From Euglena gracilis (Eukaryota > Euglenida > Euglenophyceae > Euglenales): DNA of 64,000 bases. Below the pieces are notes generated by a model. The model did no database searches. It was not told the origin of the DNA and saw only the letters and a program-made list of their open reading frames with translations. The position numbers and the translations under genes are program-made. The stretch covers positions 49,192,826 through 49,256,825 of the forward strand of contig CP154956.1 of NCBI GenBank assembly GCA_039621445.1, in the 5' to 3' direction. Positions 22,747 to 39,161 of the stretch are shown piece after piece (position 1 is the first letter of the stretch; each line of letters starts with the position of its first letter).

Positions 22747-25700
22747 TCACGCCTCCTCCTCCGCCAGGTTGCGGGTGTCGTGGATCACCCCCGGGTGGCG
22801 GTCCGGGGCGGCGATGAGCCGCCAGATGAGGGCCGCCGACCTCTCCGGCGTCAACAGGGCCCCCTCCGCGTGCAGCGCCGTGAACCGCTCGTGCTGCGAG
22901 AACTGGTCCGGGGCCGTGGCGCGGATGTGGGCCTGCATCTCCGTCGCCACGATGCCTGGGCCAGGGCGTCGGTCACCGACCCCCCCCCCTCCCCCGAGGA
23001 TCCAGCATCGGCGGGCTGGCAGGCTGACTGGCTGGCTGGGCTGGCTGGAAAAAGGCTGCTTGCGGCCTCCCCCCCCCATTAGCACTGGAACGGGGCCCGA
23101 CTGGGTACCAAAAAAATTGCAACTGAAAAAAATACCCAATATATGGGTGCATTATATCATACGTATATTTGCACAATTGGCATTTAGCTGGGTATTTTTC
23201 AATTTCGATTTCTTTGTTACCCAATCATGCGCATATATACGTACATATGTCCATGAACGTATGATATGATATATGACCCAAATTTGTTTCAATTTCGACA
23301 CATTTTTGCCCATTATTATATCTCCGAAAGTAAAAAAGTCTGTAACTGTCCTATTGCCCTTCTGGCAGCTGGACACATCGTCAAAGGGGGAGGGGTCCGA
23401 GACTGGAAAAGGGTTGCTGGCTGAAAAAAGTTGCCGGCTAGCAGGACCCCCCCCCTCCAGAAGATGGGAACAATTGCGGTTTAAGCGACGCCCTGGTCTG
23501 GGTACACGGAGAACACCCGGAGGCCGGTGTGTTGGAGGTCCTGTGTGGCGCCATGGATGGTCCAGTCCTTGTCGTTGGCGAAAGCGTGCATGACCACAGA
23601 AGGATTTCAATGCGGCAGAGCACCCGACTCGGCTAATGTTGGAGAACATGAAGCCTGACTCCGTTGTGTCAAAACCGCTTCAGCAGCACGCTTCACTGCG
23701 CTGATCCAAGTGCGACTAACCAGGCCGAGGCATGAACAAAATATGCAAAGGGCAGGCCCACCATGCACGGCAAACCTGTTCCGCCTGCATGACGGTGGAG
23801 AGGCGGTCCAGGGCGGCCTTGGAGCAGCAGTAGCCCCCCCAGCCGTCGTAGTCCTTAGTGGCCGCCCCAGAGCTGACGTTGACGATCAGCTTGGCTGCCG
23901 GGCTGGCCTGGGGGACAGGGGGGCGGCGCGCCACAGTGGCGGGTGGCGGGCCGGGGCTGTGGGGCTGCCGCGGCCGCCGGGGTTTGGGGCCATCGCTGTG
24001 TGCCCAGCGGTACTGTGACCGGCACTGTAAACCCGTCTGGAGCACGGAGCCGTTCAACGCGGAGGTCCAGGTTATCAAAGAAAAGGGATCGAATCGACAG
24101 GATGAAAAATTCAGTAAGTTTGTTCGTACTGCCAGGGGAAAAAATGGGGCGGGGGACAGTCAAGCAGCATCTCCATTCTGCCCACATGTACACACCTTGA
24201 ACCGCTTGATGAAGGCGTCGGACGCCATCAGGGATGTTACCGCAGCCCCACACCCGCCCCCCAACGCCCCCCCCCCGCCGCAAAGCATCACACTGAAACC
24301 CCCGCAGAAGGGCTGCTCGCTGTTGTTAGACCGAAGTTCGCATTCCCGCGGTTGAAGCGAAAGGTTCCAAAAGGCACGCGGAAAAGAACGGAGGGCGGGT
24401 GGCGTTAAATCCAGGCATTCCGTTGTTTCTCTCACAGGATGGTCTGTCCTGCATGCTCTCTGCCCTGCAAATACCCACTTTGCAACCGCACGTACTAATT
24501 GGATGCAAACACGTACAAGCGTGCCTGTGCGCGAGCGTATCCGCACTATGAACAACTCAATGGAAAATATGTTTAGCAGAATGCTATTGAGGCCCACTTG
24601 ACGTTTGGGGGGGTCCGGGCGAAGATAATGGTTTTTGTGTGCCTGCCTGTGCCTTGAACTTCTATTTTGTTTGATGATTGCAAATCCAGAATGGGAGCGA
24701 TGGGGTACAAAACTCCTGAAAACCCCTGTGCAGGATCCCTGGAGCAGTCACAGTAACCAGCAGTTTTTTGTTGGTTTTAATGGCCCCTTCACACTTGACC
24801 AATGGGCATGCACAAGATCACAAGGACTTCAATGCGAAACAATGCTCTTCCGCGCAATTACCAGTCCCGATCACAATTGATTTTGGAAGCGGAACGTCTG
24901 CAGGGGGCAGGCATCATGTCCCGAAATGAACGCAACATGACACAGAACCGGACCAGGGGCGTCAAAACTCTCCTGGGGGAGGTCCAGGGGCCGGATGGAA
25001 AAAGGTGCTGGCTGGACCCCAACCCTGAAGGCCCAACCAGCTGCCGGTTGGGCCAATTGTTCCGAAAACAGACAAAAAATGAAAATCCAGCCAATTTGGA
25101 AGAAAAAAACAAATCAAAATTTAAATTAACCCCTAACCCCTGAAAACACCATTTCCACCCCCTTTACTTTCTAAAAGTTCGGCACTTTGTGTTAATAATC
25201 TTTCTTGGGCCAGCCCCAACTTCATTTCAGCGGGGGAGGTCCACAGCCCGGCTGGGAGCTGCTGGCTTAAAAAATATGCTGGCTGGCTGGACCTCCCTGT
25301 TATGGGGTCTCCTTCCATTTAGAGAAACCACTGAGCCGAACAGCAACGTGGGGACAAAATATTAAACTTGAGTTGCATGGGTTTGAATGAAGAGAGGGCA
25401 TATGGGTCCTTTGTGGTGCGGAAAGGACTCATAAAGGAAGTTGCATGGGAGAACCACCCGGCGGCAAAGAAACCAAAGAAACTGCTGCGTGTTGCAGGTT
25501 ATCAGCTGGGCAAACTTCGCCGGGTCCAGGCTTCCAATGTAGGCGGTGTCCAGGATTCCCGCGTTATTCACCAACACCAGCTGGCTGCAGGTCGATGGCA
25601 CTTTTTCAAAAATCTGAGAAAACAGCAAACAACGCCGCAAATGCCGCAAAAAAAGGGTTGGAATTGAAGGAACAAAAATATAATTGAATTTTTTCAAGGC

Positions 25701-27457
25701 ATATTTTGGCACATTTATTTTGTCACCAGGCAGAAATGCAGCTGAACAATCAGAGAGAGTGCCCAAATATACATGATTGAAATATACACGTATGCGAAAA
25801 AAGTCATCTGCGAGTTCAGCTACACAAAAAAGACCGACTTCCTGACTACTGTGCTGCCCATCTATCCCAAAACCTCCAGAAAGATCCGCTGTGGATTGGT
25901 CAATAATACACCCCGAAAGAACAATCTTCCACCACCAAAAATGTCCCCCCCCTTATTCATCACCACCCCATTTTAACCCTCCATTCGCGTTCACCAACCT
26001 GCATTACTGAGTTGCTTCAAGTTCGAACCAAATCCACAATTTTCATATGACTGGGCACGATGAAAATCAAATTTTCGACCAATTCTCTGGAGAGTTAACC
26101 CCCCAAAATTCAATCAAACCCTCCCAATTGGAAAGCAACCCCAAAATTTATGCGACCCCCTGGGGATCAATGAGTGAATTTGAGCAACCCATGAAAAATA
26201 AGATGAAAAAGAGGGAAAATGCAGGAAAATATGAAAACGAAGCAAGCTTAAACAGACAAAAAAATTGAGTCATTTCAGGGAAAATTATCAAACTTGTGAA
26301 ATCTGTGCCGTTTTGGGACGTTATTGTGTTGTTGCATACAGTTTCGCTTCGAAAACCTCCTCCTCCATTTTTCTTTTTGAACAAGAGGAGACATTTTTTC
26401 TGTTGACCATTTATTCCAAATTGAAGCAACCCCTTGACGTGTACCATGAAGCAACCCCCAAATTTAAGAAATCGGCTCAAACGGGAATTTCAGCAACGGG
26501 TTGCGTAAATCTGGATGGGGGGTGACACCTTATCGTAGTTTGCGGCCATTTTGTGCTTCGGACTTGACCAGAAATTGCGTGGTTTGGAATAACCTCACCC
26601 ACCCCTGCTTCCATTCTAACCAACCAAAGCAGGATTTGCAGGGTTTGCAAGTTTGAACTCCCAAGCCCATTCGTGGCTCTCAACCTCGCGTTTGCATGGT
26701 GCAACTTCATTGGTCCAAGGCTTTGGGGGGGTCAATGTTTCTGGAGTACGTAATTTTTGGTGTTGCTATTGGGAAATGTTATGGTGATGAGGTATCATTG
26801 GGGGACCAGGGTTTTTTTTAAGACCGGGGGGGGGGAGGGGGTCGGCACCCCCCCACCCACCCCCCCCCTGTGGTGCCCCCCCCCCCCCCCCAGGGGAAGG
26901 GGGGGTCCCGGGGGGACACCCACTTTTGCCCGAAAATGGCCAAAATTGCTAAAAATAGCACCATTTTCAAAATTTTCGGCGCATACCCACCTGCCCCTAA
27001 CCCCCCCCCGGAGGGGGTCCAAGGGACCCACCCTCCCTCCCCCCCCCCGGGGGACGGGGTCCAATGCTGAAAAAAAACCCTGTGGGAGACATATGTGCTG
27101 CATTAATTTCCAAAACAATTTTTGGTTTTCCGGAAAATGCAAAACTGTCATGTTGGTTCGAAAGGTTCAAACACTCCTCGAAAGCATAAACAACGTTTTC
27201 TTTTGGAGGCTGCGGATTAACATTTTGGAAAAATGCGGGCAAAAAAGCCACACCTGATCCAACTTGGACGCATCTGTCAGAACCGCAGGGTCGGACAGGT
27301 CAGCCACCACATGGTGATAGCGAGGGTCGGACACACTGGATGGAGACCGGGCCACCCCCACCACAAAGGTGTCGGCCTCTGCCAGGGCACGCCTGCACAA
27401 CGCCTGGCCGATCCCCCGGGAAGTCCCTGAAAGAAAACAAAGCACATTATCCGTCAT
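22747..27457 (-). CDS. short-chain dehydrogenase/reductase, sepiapterin/benzil-reductase-like, complete 250 aa
   Basis: NAD(P)H-dependent carbonyl reductase fold. Six exons keep phase 0 throughout: 27457-27254, 25613-25491, 24237-24196, 23907-23776, 23540-23499 and 22956-22747 (68+41+14+44+14+69 residues, stop TGA). Start ATG at 27457 gives MTDNVLCFLSGTSRGIGQAL, with the nucleotide-binding glycine motif in place. Further motifs are VLVNNAG, the catalytic Ser in LIVNVSSG, and catalytic Tyr/Lys in GGYCCSKAALDRLS. The C-terminal VYPGIVATEMQAHIR resembles IRC24/YueD and sepiapterin reductase relatives. The length is normal for a single-domain SDR. Introns 1, 3 and 4 are GT-AG; introns 2 and 5 are nonconventional. 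The substrate cannot be told from sequence. Confidence 0.92.
22957..23498 (-). other. nonconventional intron 5 of the dehydrogenase, 11-bp stem
   Basis: Begins GACCAGGGCGTCG and ends CGACGCCCTGGCCCA. CAG is at +4..+6 and CTG at -8..-6; CCAGGGCGTCG pairs perfectly with CGACGCCCTGG. Removal joins VFSVYP to GIVATEMQ in frame. No GT donor is possible at this conserved join. Confidence 0.9.
24238..25490 (-). other. nonconventional intron 2 of the dehydrogenase
   Basis: Begins ACGCAGCAG and ends GGCTGCGGTA. CAG is at +4..+6 and CTG at -8..-6, with a 6-bp stem CGCAGC/GCTGCG. Removal joins AQLITCN to TSLMASDAFIKRF in frame, matching the SDR pattern around the 'N.TS' segment. Confidence 0.85.
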
Positions 27458-28519
27458 TGCCGGTCTGAAGTACTGGCAAACAGGGACTTTCTTGAGCCAA
27501 CCAAGCGGTTTTGCGGGTTGGGAGCACAAAAAGTTGTGGCTGGCCCTCCGCCTTGGGGCAAAAAAAGCTGAAATTCAGCCCGCCGGTGTAATACAAAAAA
27601 AAATGTGCACGCACTGGAAATTTTTGGGCTTTAAAGAGTCGAAAACCGTGGTTTTGCACATCGTTTTTTCTTCAAAAAAAACCAGCAAAAATGGATGCAA
27701 AATCACTTCAAAGCACCAGGGAAGGTTCTTTTTGGTTCTGAGGTCGGTCTTGGTCTCTCCCCCCCCCCGTGCAAAACCAACGCTAACTTTCTTCCCCTGA
27801 CAGCTGGTTGGAATTTTCAGCCAAAAAAATTAAGATAAAATGGGAAAAGGATTTAGAAAAATGGCATTGTCCCATCAATGAGACCACTCCTTCAAGAAAA
27901 TTTGGTGCGTTGTGCGTTAAGGCTCAGTTGCTCTGCACACTTGCATATTGTTGCCCCTCTGGGAGCTGTTGGCCCGGGGGGGGGGGATGCCAACCTCCCC
28001 TCCCATCTTGAGAAATACCCAGCCCACAAACCGATGGCAAACATGTCGACCACAATCATTACAACACCAACAGACAATCACTTGGTCACTGGCCGACCCC
28101 CCAAGGAGGTGGATGACTGGTGTTTTCATGACTGACTGGTCCGGACCCCCTCCCCCCCGAGTAGAGTGGTAAAAAGCAATTAAAATGACCCGGCGCCGAA
28201 GGCACCGGAAAATTTTTCGGCCTTTTTTCACGTTTTTTCCTTTGGATTCCAGAGTGGCCGACCCCCTCCCTGGGGGGGAGTGAATGATACTGGTTTCCCG
28301 AAAAAAGGTGAGTGGCTGGTTTTTGGAAGAGTGGAACTGACCGCCCCCCCCCCCACCTCCACGGGGGTCGACAAAAATTGTATGAACACAAATAACCTTT
28401 GGAAGAACATACCAGTAATTATGAACCATCGAGAAGACATAGTGGAAGAACTACACAGGGAAAGAGGGAGTGCAAGGAATAAAATTGGGATGCATCTATC
28501 GATTTCTTTCTGCCTCTGT

Positions 28520-28604
28520 GTATGTGTGTGTGTGTGTGTCAATGTGTGTGTCAGCGCTCCCACACGCGCGTGCGTGTGTGCGTGTGTGTGCGTGCGTGCT
28601 CATG
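28520..28604. repeat. GT-rich array, left part split by the hAT element
   Basis: TGTGTG and TGCGTG units running directly up to the left end of the hAT element. The array resumes at 29567. Confidence 0.9.
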
Positions 28605-29560
28605 CAGGGTTTTTCATTATTACGTGCTGACGGCCAAAAATCCTATACGTGATTTTACGTGACTTTACGTGATTTACGAGCAGGCCAAAAAAAATTCCGG
28701 TTTTTTTTTTTATACCAATGCACTGGGAACCAGAACTTAATGAATGAAAAACCTTTCATATGCAATTTCATTCCAAAAAAGCACAAATGTGATGTGTGGG
28801 ATGTTTGGGATCCAATTCAGTATGCCAAACTCAAGAGATCACACCAAAATGCTGGCCCAGATGAGCAAAAAAAAAAACAATCAGCTCTTTGCGATCAGAA
28901 TGCTTGCTGAGTGAAGCAACGTTCAGCATGGTGTCCCGTCGAAAACACTAATCAGCTGGTGTCCTACCTAGTGTCCTTTGAAGCAGAACGAAAAGTAGCA
29001 AATCTGCTACATCATTGGGTCAGGAATCTCTGCTCTGCATCACCGTTGCAGAACAGCATAACCGCGGTCTCGTGGAAGGCCTTGCTCATGCGCTGCTGGT
29101 TGTTGGTGTCGATGACGCCTGCTAAGCTGAAGCTCCTCTCGATGCCAGCAGAGGAAATTGGGCCAATGTCCTTGCTGACCTCCCTGAGTTTGTTTCGCTG
29201 ACATGGTGTCTTCCGATGTTGTCTGCTCATTCTCCCCATTGACAATCACCCCGCTGTTTGCAAATTACAGTTGTTCTCCTCAGCTTAAAAATGAACTAGA
29301 AGGAGAAAACAAAAATGATGCCACCACCACTGTCACGTTTTCAATATGAACAGCTTTTGAGCAAAGCAATGACATCCTTGGAAACCACAGATATGGGGCA
29401 ACAGCATCTGCTAGCGGACAAAAACTTTTTATGCCTTTGATTGTCATACGTGATTTTACGTGATTTTACGTGATTTACGTGATTTTCCAAAAAAAATGGA
29501 TTTACGTGATTTTACGTGATTTACGTGATTTCACGTGGCACATAATGATGAAAAACCCTG
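28605..29560. mobile_element. non-autonomous hAT-type DNA transposon, 956 bp
   Basis: Terminal inverted repeats of about 23 bp with two mismatches: the left end starts CAGGGTTTTTCATTATTACG, and the right end read in reverse starts CAGGGTTTTTCATCATTATG. The flanks GCTCATG (28598-28604) and GCTCATA (29561-29567) look like an eroded 8-bp-type target duplication. Subterminal ACGTGATTTT repeats are clustered at both ends (28646-28680 and 29450-29535), typical of hAT transposase-binding arrays. Inside is a remnant of the transposase C-terminus (29245-29012). Confidence 0.88.
29012..29245 (-). pseudogene. hAT transposase C-terminal (dimerisation) fragment
   Basis: Minus-strand frame containing PISSAGIERSFSLAG, then NNQQRMSKAFHETAVML and FCNGD. 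This fits the hAT family dimerisation-region pattern (S-A-x-x-E-R-x-F-S-x-A-G ... R-x-x-L/M). The DDE catalytic region, BED finger and most of the protein are absent, so it cannot encode an active transposase. Confidence 0.8.
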
Positions 29561-29566
29561 GCTCAT

Positions 29567-29590
29567 ATCTGTGTGTGTGTGTTTGTATGC

Positions 29591-29622
<32 letters not shown>

Positions 29623-29662
29623 GTGAGTGTGGGTGTGGGTGGGTGGGTGGGTGGGTGGGTGG

Positions 29663-29698
<36 letters not shown>

Positions 29699-29830
29699 GT
29701 GTGTGCGTGCACGCGCGTGCGAGCATGCACGCCTGCGTGCGTGTGCGTGCGTGCGTGTGGGAGGTGTGCATGCCTGTGTCCTTGTGTGTGATTGATTGTT
29801 TGTGTGTGTGCGCGCGCACGTACGAGTGCA

Positions 29831-29870
<40 letters not shown>

Positions 29871-29958
29871 GTGTGTGTGGGGGGGCATGCACGTTGTGTG
29901 TGCGCACGTGTGTGATTGATTTGGTTGTCTGCTCGCAGATGCATGTGTGCTCGTGCGT

Positions 29959-30008
<50 letters not shown>

Positions 30009-30035
30009 GTTTGTGTTAGTTTGTGTTAGTTTGTG
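29567..30035. repeat. GT-rich compound microsatellite
   Basis: Blocks of (GT)n, (GTGGGT)n and (GC)n, ending in four TTAGTTTGTG units near 30003-30040. Open frames rich in Val/Cys or His/Thr here are repeat translation. Confidence 0.95.
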
Positions 30036-30846
30036 TTAGTGATGTGCAAATATGCGGGCATGCTTGATTGTGTATGCAATCAGGGAATTTTTGAAGATGG
30101 GGGGAATCCAGCCAGCCAGCCCCTGAGGGTCCACTGAATTAAAATTAGCCAGCCTGGCACAGGGATTTAGCAGAAACGCAAATGGCACAAAGCGACGAAA
30201 ATTTTGGTGAAAGGGGCACAGATGATGTTCTTGAGGGTTCCAGTGTAATTTGGGAAAATTTTTGACTGAAAAATGCCACCCAGTGGGTTTTTTAGCCAAT
30301 TTTTGGATACCCGCCAGGTTTAGCCCCAGCAGCCGGCCGCTGTACCCCTGCTCAACCAGGTTTTAAAAAATCCCCTACGCTTGTGCACCCTTTTGAAGAG
30401 CTGTTTTCGCTCAATGGTGCAATGACTTTCCATTCACCCAGAAGTGTCAGGAAAATAAGGCGTCATTCAGAAAAAGGAAACGTGAAGACAGTTGAAATAT
30501 TTGCTGAAGGACCACACACAACCTCGCCCCAATTTTTTTCGCGAAAAAAATTCCTTCCACATTTTACCAGAGACTATCCGAAAATTCCCCACCTTTTGTT
30601 GATTTCTGAACAACCTAACGAAGAATTCTTTTTGCTTTCTGCATGGATCATCCTCTGTCTGGCAACTGGCCCGATTCCAGTAAGGACGTTGGCTTAAATT
30701 GGCAGGAACTGAGTGATTCATTCCACCACAACTGCCTGAGATAATAAACACATTGAAGTCTCCAGGAAAAAAAAAACGACACACAGTTCCCTGAAAAGGT
30801 GAAATGGGAAGGTTTATGACCCCTTCGGCAGCACTGACGCTGTTCA

Positions 30847-36302
<5,456 letters not shown>

Positions 36303-36330
36303 TGCCGCCCCAGCAGGAGGGGGTGGGGCT
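36303..36330 (-). promoter_or_regulatory. possible spliced-leader acceptor of the SET-domain gene
   Basis: GGTCCCGCAG ends at 36329, followed by a 26-nt C-rich leader to ATG at 36302. Position and AG fit a trans-splice acceptor as used in euglenids; it could equally be an ordinary intron acceptor. Confidence 0.3.
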
Positions 36331-37249
36331 GCGGGACCAGAATGAGATGGGAGGACCCGGCACCACAGTGCCCACCACCAGTACATTGTTGTGTGGGGGT
36401 TGCGGTCAAGGTGTGCCCCCCACCCAAATAATACACCGGCAGCCCAAAAAGAAAGAAAACAAGGAGGAAAATTGGTTCGCCATTGTGCCCAAAATGCCCA
36501 AAAAAATCCCCAAAATGCCCAAAATGCCCAAAAGCCCAAAATGCCAAAAAAATCGACTGTTAGTATCTGTTGAGGGGCTTTTGGGTCGATTTTCAACTTT
36601 GAAATTTTGCCCAAATATCATGCCCCCCCCCGGCCCCTGACTTCATGCGTCGAAATAATCAACCTGGGGTTTATAATTGGGGGGGGGGGGAGGGTCGGTC
36701 CTGTCGATGAACATCTTTGACCATGAAACTGGTGTCTGCAGAAACAACGAAAAAGCGGACCCCGTCTTCTGTATGCATTTTCATAAAGCATGTGGACGAG
36801 CTAGGTGCACAATGCGGTTGAAAAAAGCTGCAATGTGGGATTGGGGACGAAATCCAAACGGGTGGAATTGCACCACACAGAGTCATTGCCACGTGAACCC
36901 ACCTCAAAGCGTCAAAGACATGAGGTGTGAGGTGTGAGGTGCCAGAAAGTCAATAAAGCGCCGAATCTGTGCTGGGGCATTTGGTTGCAGGCAAGCCTGG
37001 TGGACGGGGAGGCTGGGTTAGAACCATCAGCAAGCGAATGGAGAGGGTGAGTGGCCTGGAGGCCTGGGCAGCACAGGCAGTGGAAGCAGTCAGGGGTCCC
37101 CCTTTGGCAGGGAGGGGTCTGAGGGGCAGCCAGGGGCAGCCCCTGGCCCTGTGGGGCAGTCCGGGTCAGCTGAGCCTCCGCCGCTTTGTATATTGCCCTG
37201 TGTCCACATCCTGTGACATGGGTTTGTATCCCAGCTTAAAAACCTCAAC

Positions 37250-37354
<105 letters not shown>

Positions 37355-37486
37355 CGTGCATGCAGACGCATGTGTATGCGCGCATGCGTGTGTGTTTAAC
37401 TGGAGAAATGCAGATAAATGTGGTGCATTCACAAAAGCAAACTGATACATGCATATACATGACACAGCCTAGTGTGCATCAGAACA

Positions 37487-37535
37487 CACACACGCGCGCG
37501 CAGGCACGCACGCACACACACACACACACACACAC

Positions 37536-37579
<44 letters not shown>

Positions 37580-37625
37580 CACTTACACATTCAACCGCAC
37601 ACACACACTGACACGCATACACACA
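37487..37625. repeat. (CA)n/(CT)n compound microsatellite
   Basis: CA array, CT block (37536-37557), CA array. It starts immediately after the donor of the BRCT exon ending at 37627 on the minus strand. Confidence 0.95.
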
Positions 37626-37626
37626 C

Positions 37627-39161
37627 CGGTGCGTCAGGTAGCTGCTGCCGGAAAACAGCGGTGAACACAAACTCTGCATCCACAAAGAGCTCCTTTGGGG
37701 CAGCAGGGAACTGCGCGGCGCACCACTCAGTGTCCTCCGGGCACGTCACGACCCTGAAGCGGGCCAGGTCAGTGGGGGCCTTCGTCACCATCTCTGCCCC
37801 TGTGCGAGCCGGAAACGAGGGGCTGGGGCGAAATCCGCAGCATCTTTTGAGGGCGTTGGGCGGTTTTGATATATTGCACAGTCCCATGCTCGTGCGATCC
37901 TGCTTGGGGGTCGCACCGGCGAGCAGGGATAGTGGACTCCCCAGCAAATTTTTGTTATTTGTCTTCAATGCCACTCTTCAAAAAAAAAGTTACCCACTGC
38001 TATTTTTCGGTCCTTGTCGGTCTGGGACCATTTGCAGTTGGGGGGGGATGCGGGCAATACCATTGATGACCGACCCGGGGGGTTCACTTTTTATTTCAAA
38101 AAAAACCAGTCAATCACTTTTCAAACACCAATCACCCACATCCACCCCCGCCCGGGTCGCCCCCGGTCACTTGGACCAAAATGGAATGAAAATCAATGCA
38201 GCTTGACCAAACCCCCACAAATTATCCCGGCCGGGGGCCACTCTCAGCCAGTCCGACCCACGAGGGCCTGGTGCCAAAACCAGTCAATTACTTCGAAAAA
38301 ACCAGTCATTCGCCCCCTGGGGGGTGGGGGGCTTAAATATTCAGCACGTCTTAAGTAACGGCATATGCGGGCCCCCGATGGGGGGGGGGGCCGATCAAGG
38401 GGGCGGGATCAACATCTGAGACCTGCCTCAGGTGCTGGGGGGGGGGGGCATACCGGCGTAGTGGAGGATGTCCCCCAGACCGGCTTGCGGTGTGGAGGAG
38501 GTCTGGAACGGCACGTTGGGGCCGATCGCAAACCGCCACCCGGCGAACACGGGCCCGTTCGCCCGCGCACGCTGCAGCGCCTCGGAGAGGCGGAAGCCGT
38601 GCTGGCGCTCCACCGCCCGCACGTCAGCGCGGGCAGCCGCCGGTTTCCGAGACACCCAAACTGAAGCTTGCACTTCAGGTGTGCGTCTCAGTTGGAGACA
38701 CGTGCATGGAAAGAGTCGTGCCACTTGGGACAGCCAGACAACTGAATGACTTGTTGACTGAGGTTGGGATACCTGAAACGACCTTGCCAATATGCACTTG
38801 CCAAAGCTGTTCTAAATCACTGTTGTTCATGAATATTCTCACACCATCTCTGATTGACGATAGAAGCCAATGGCTGAACACCGGACAGAGCGAACTTGTG
38901 GGGGTCGACGAAGCGGCCCTGGCGAATGCTGCGGAGGACAGCGACCATCCATGTCCCCCGACGCAGGCGCAACGATGCACGGAAGTCGGGCGACGCCAGG
39001 GCCACAGAGCGGCGGGGCACACGAGTCCGCCACCCAGCCCACCGTCACGATGTGCGGGGCCACGCAGAGGGCGCAGAGGAACTTCGCCGTCCGCATCAGC
39101 TTCGCGCACACGAGGTGCGTGCAGCGGCCCAGGTCCCCGATGCTGTCCAGCAGCGTGGCCC
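37627..39161 (-). CDS. tandem BRCT domains, MDC1-type, C-terminal part of a damage-response protein
   Basis: Exons 39161-39023, 38928-38882, 38660-38454 and 37799-37627 join by GT-AG in phase. BRCT1: CTHLVCAKLMRTAKFLCAL, then IVTVGWVADS-IRQGRFVDPHKFAL, with the Trp of the core helix. The linker/BRCT2 part reads HGFRLSEALQRARANG-VFAGWRFAIGP, GLGDILHYAGAE, then RFRVVTCPEDTEWC and FVDAEFVFTAVFRQQLPD. The T-x-KFLCAL and GFxLxxALxRAR segments are the hallmark of MDC1-type BRCT pairs, which bind phosphorylated H2A/H2AX tails. The Lys of TAKFLCAL corresponds to the phosphate-contacting lysine. The first beta strand ('LFTG') and the last residues were not located. Probably one gene with the FHA exons at 53.5 kb. 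Confidence 0.85.

Larger units (their letters stand above)
27458..30846. other. intergenic region between the SET-domain gene and the dehydrogenase
   Basis: Holds a hAT-type element (28605-29560) inside a GT-rich array, plus a hairpin GGCGCCGAAGGCACCGG at 28190-28206. Three to ten bases before the dehydrogenase ATG there is CTTCAG|ACCGGCA (AG at 27466-27465), a possible trans-splice acceptor. Confidence 0.5.

Noticed and set aside
22747-27457. Dinoflagellate origin (GA/GC donors, co-oriented genes)
   Set aside because: The non-GT introns lack the AG|G acceptor rule of dinoflagellates and instead have complementary ends with CAG/CTG or +4/-6 pairing, which points to euglenids.
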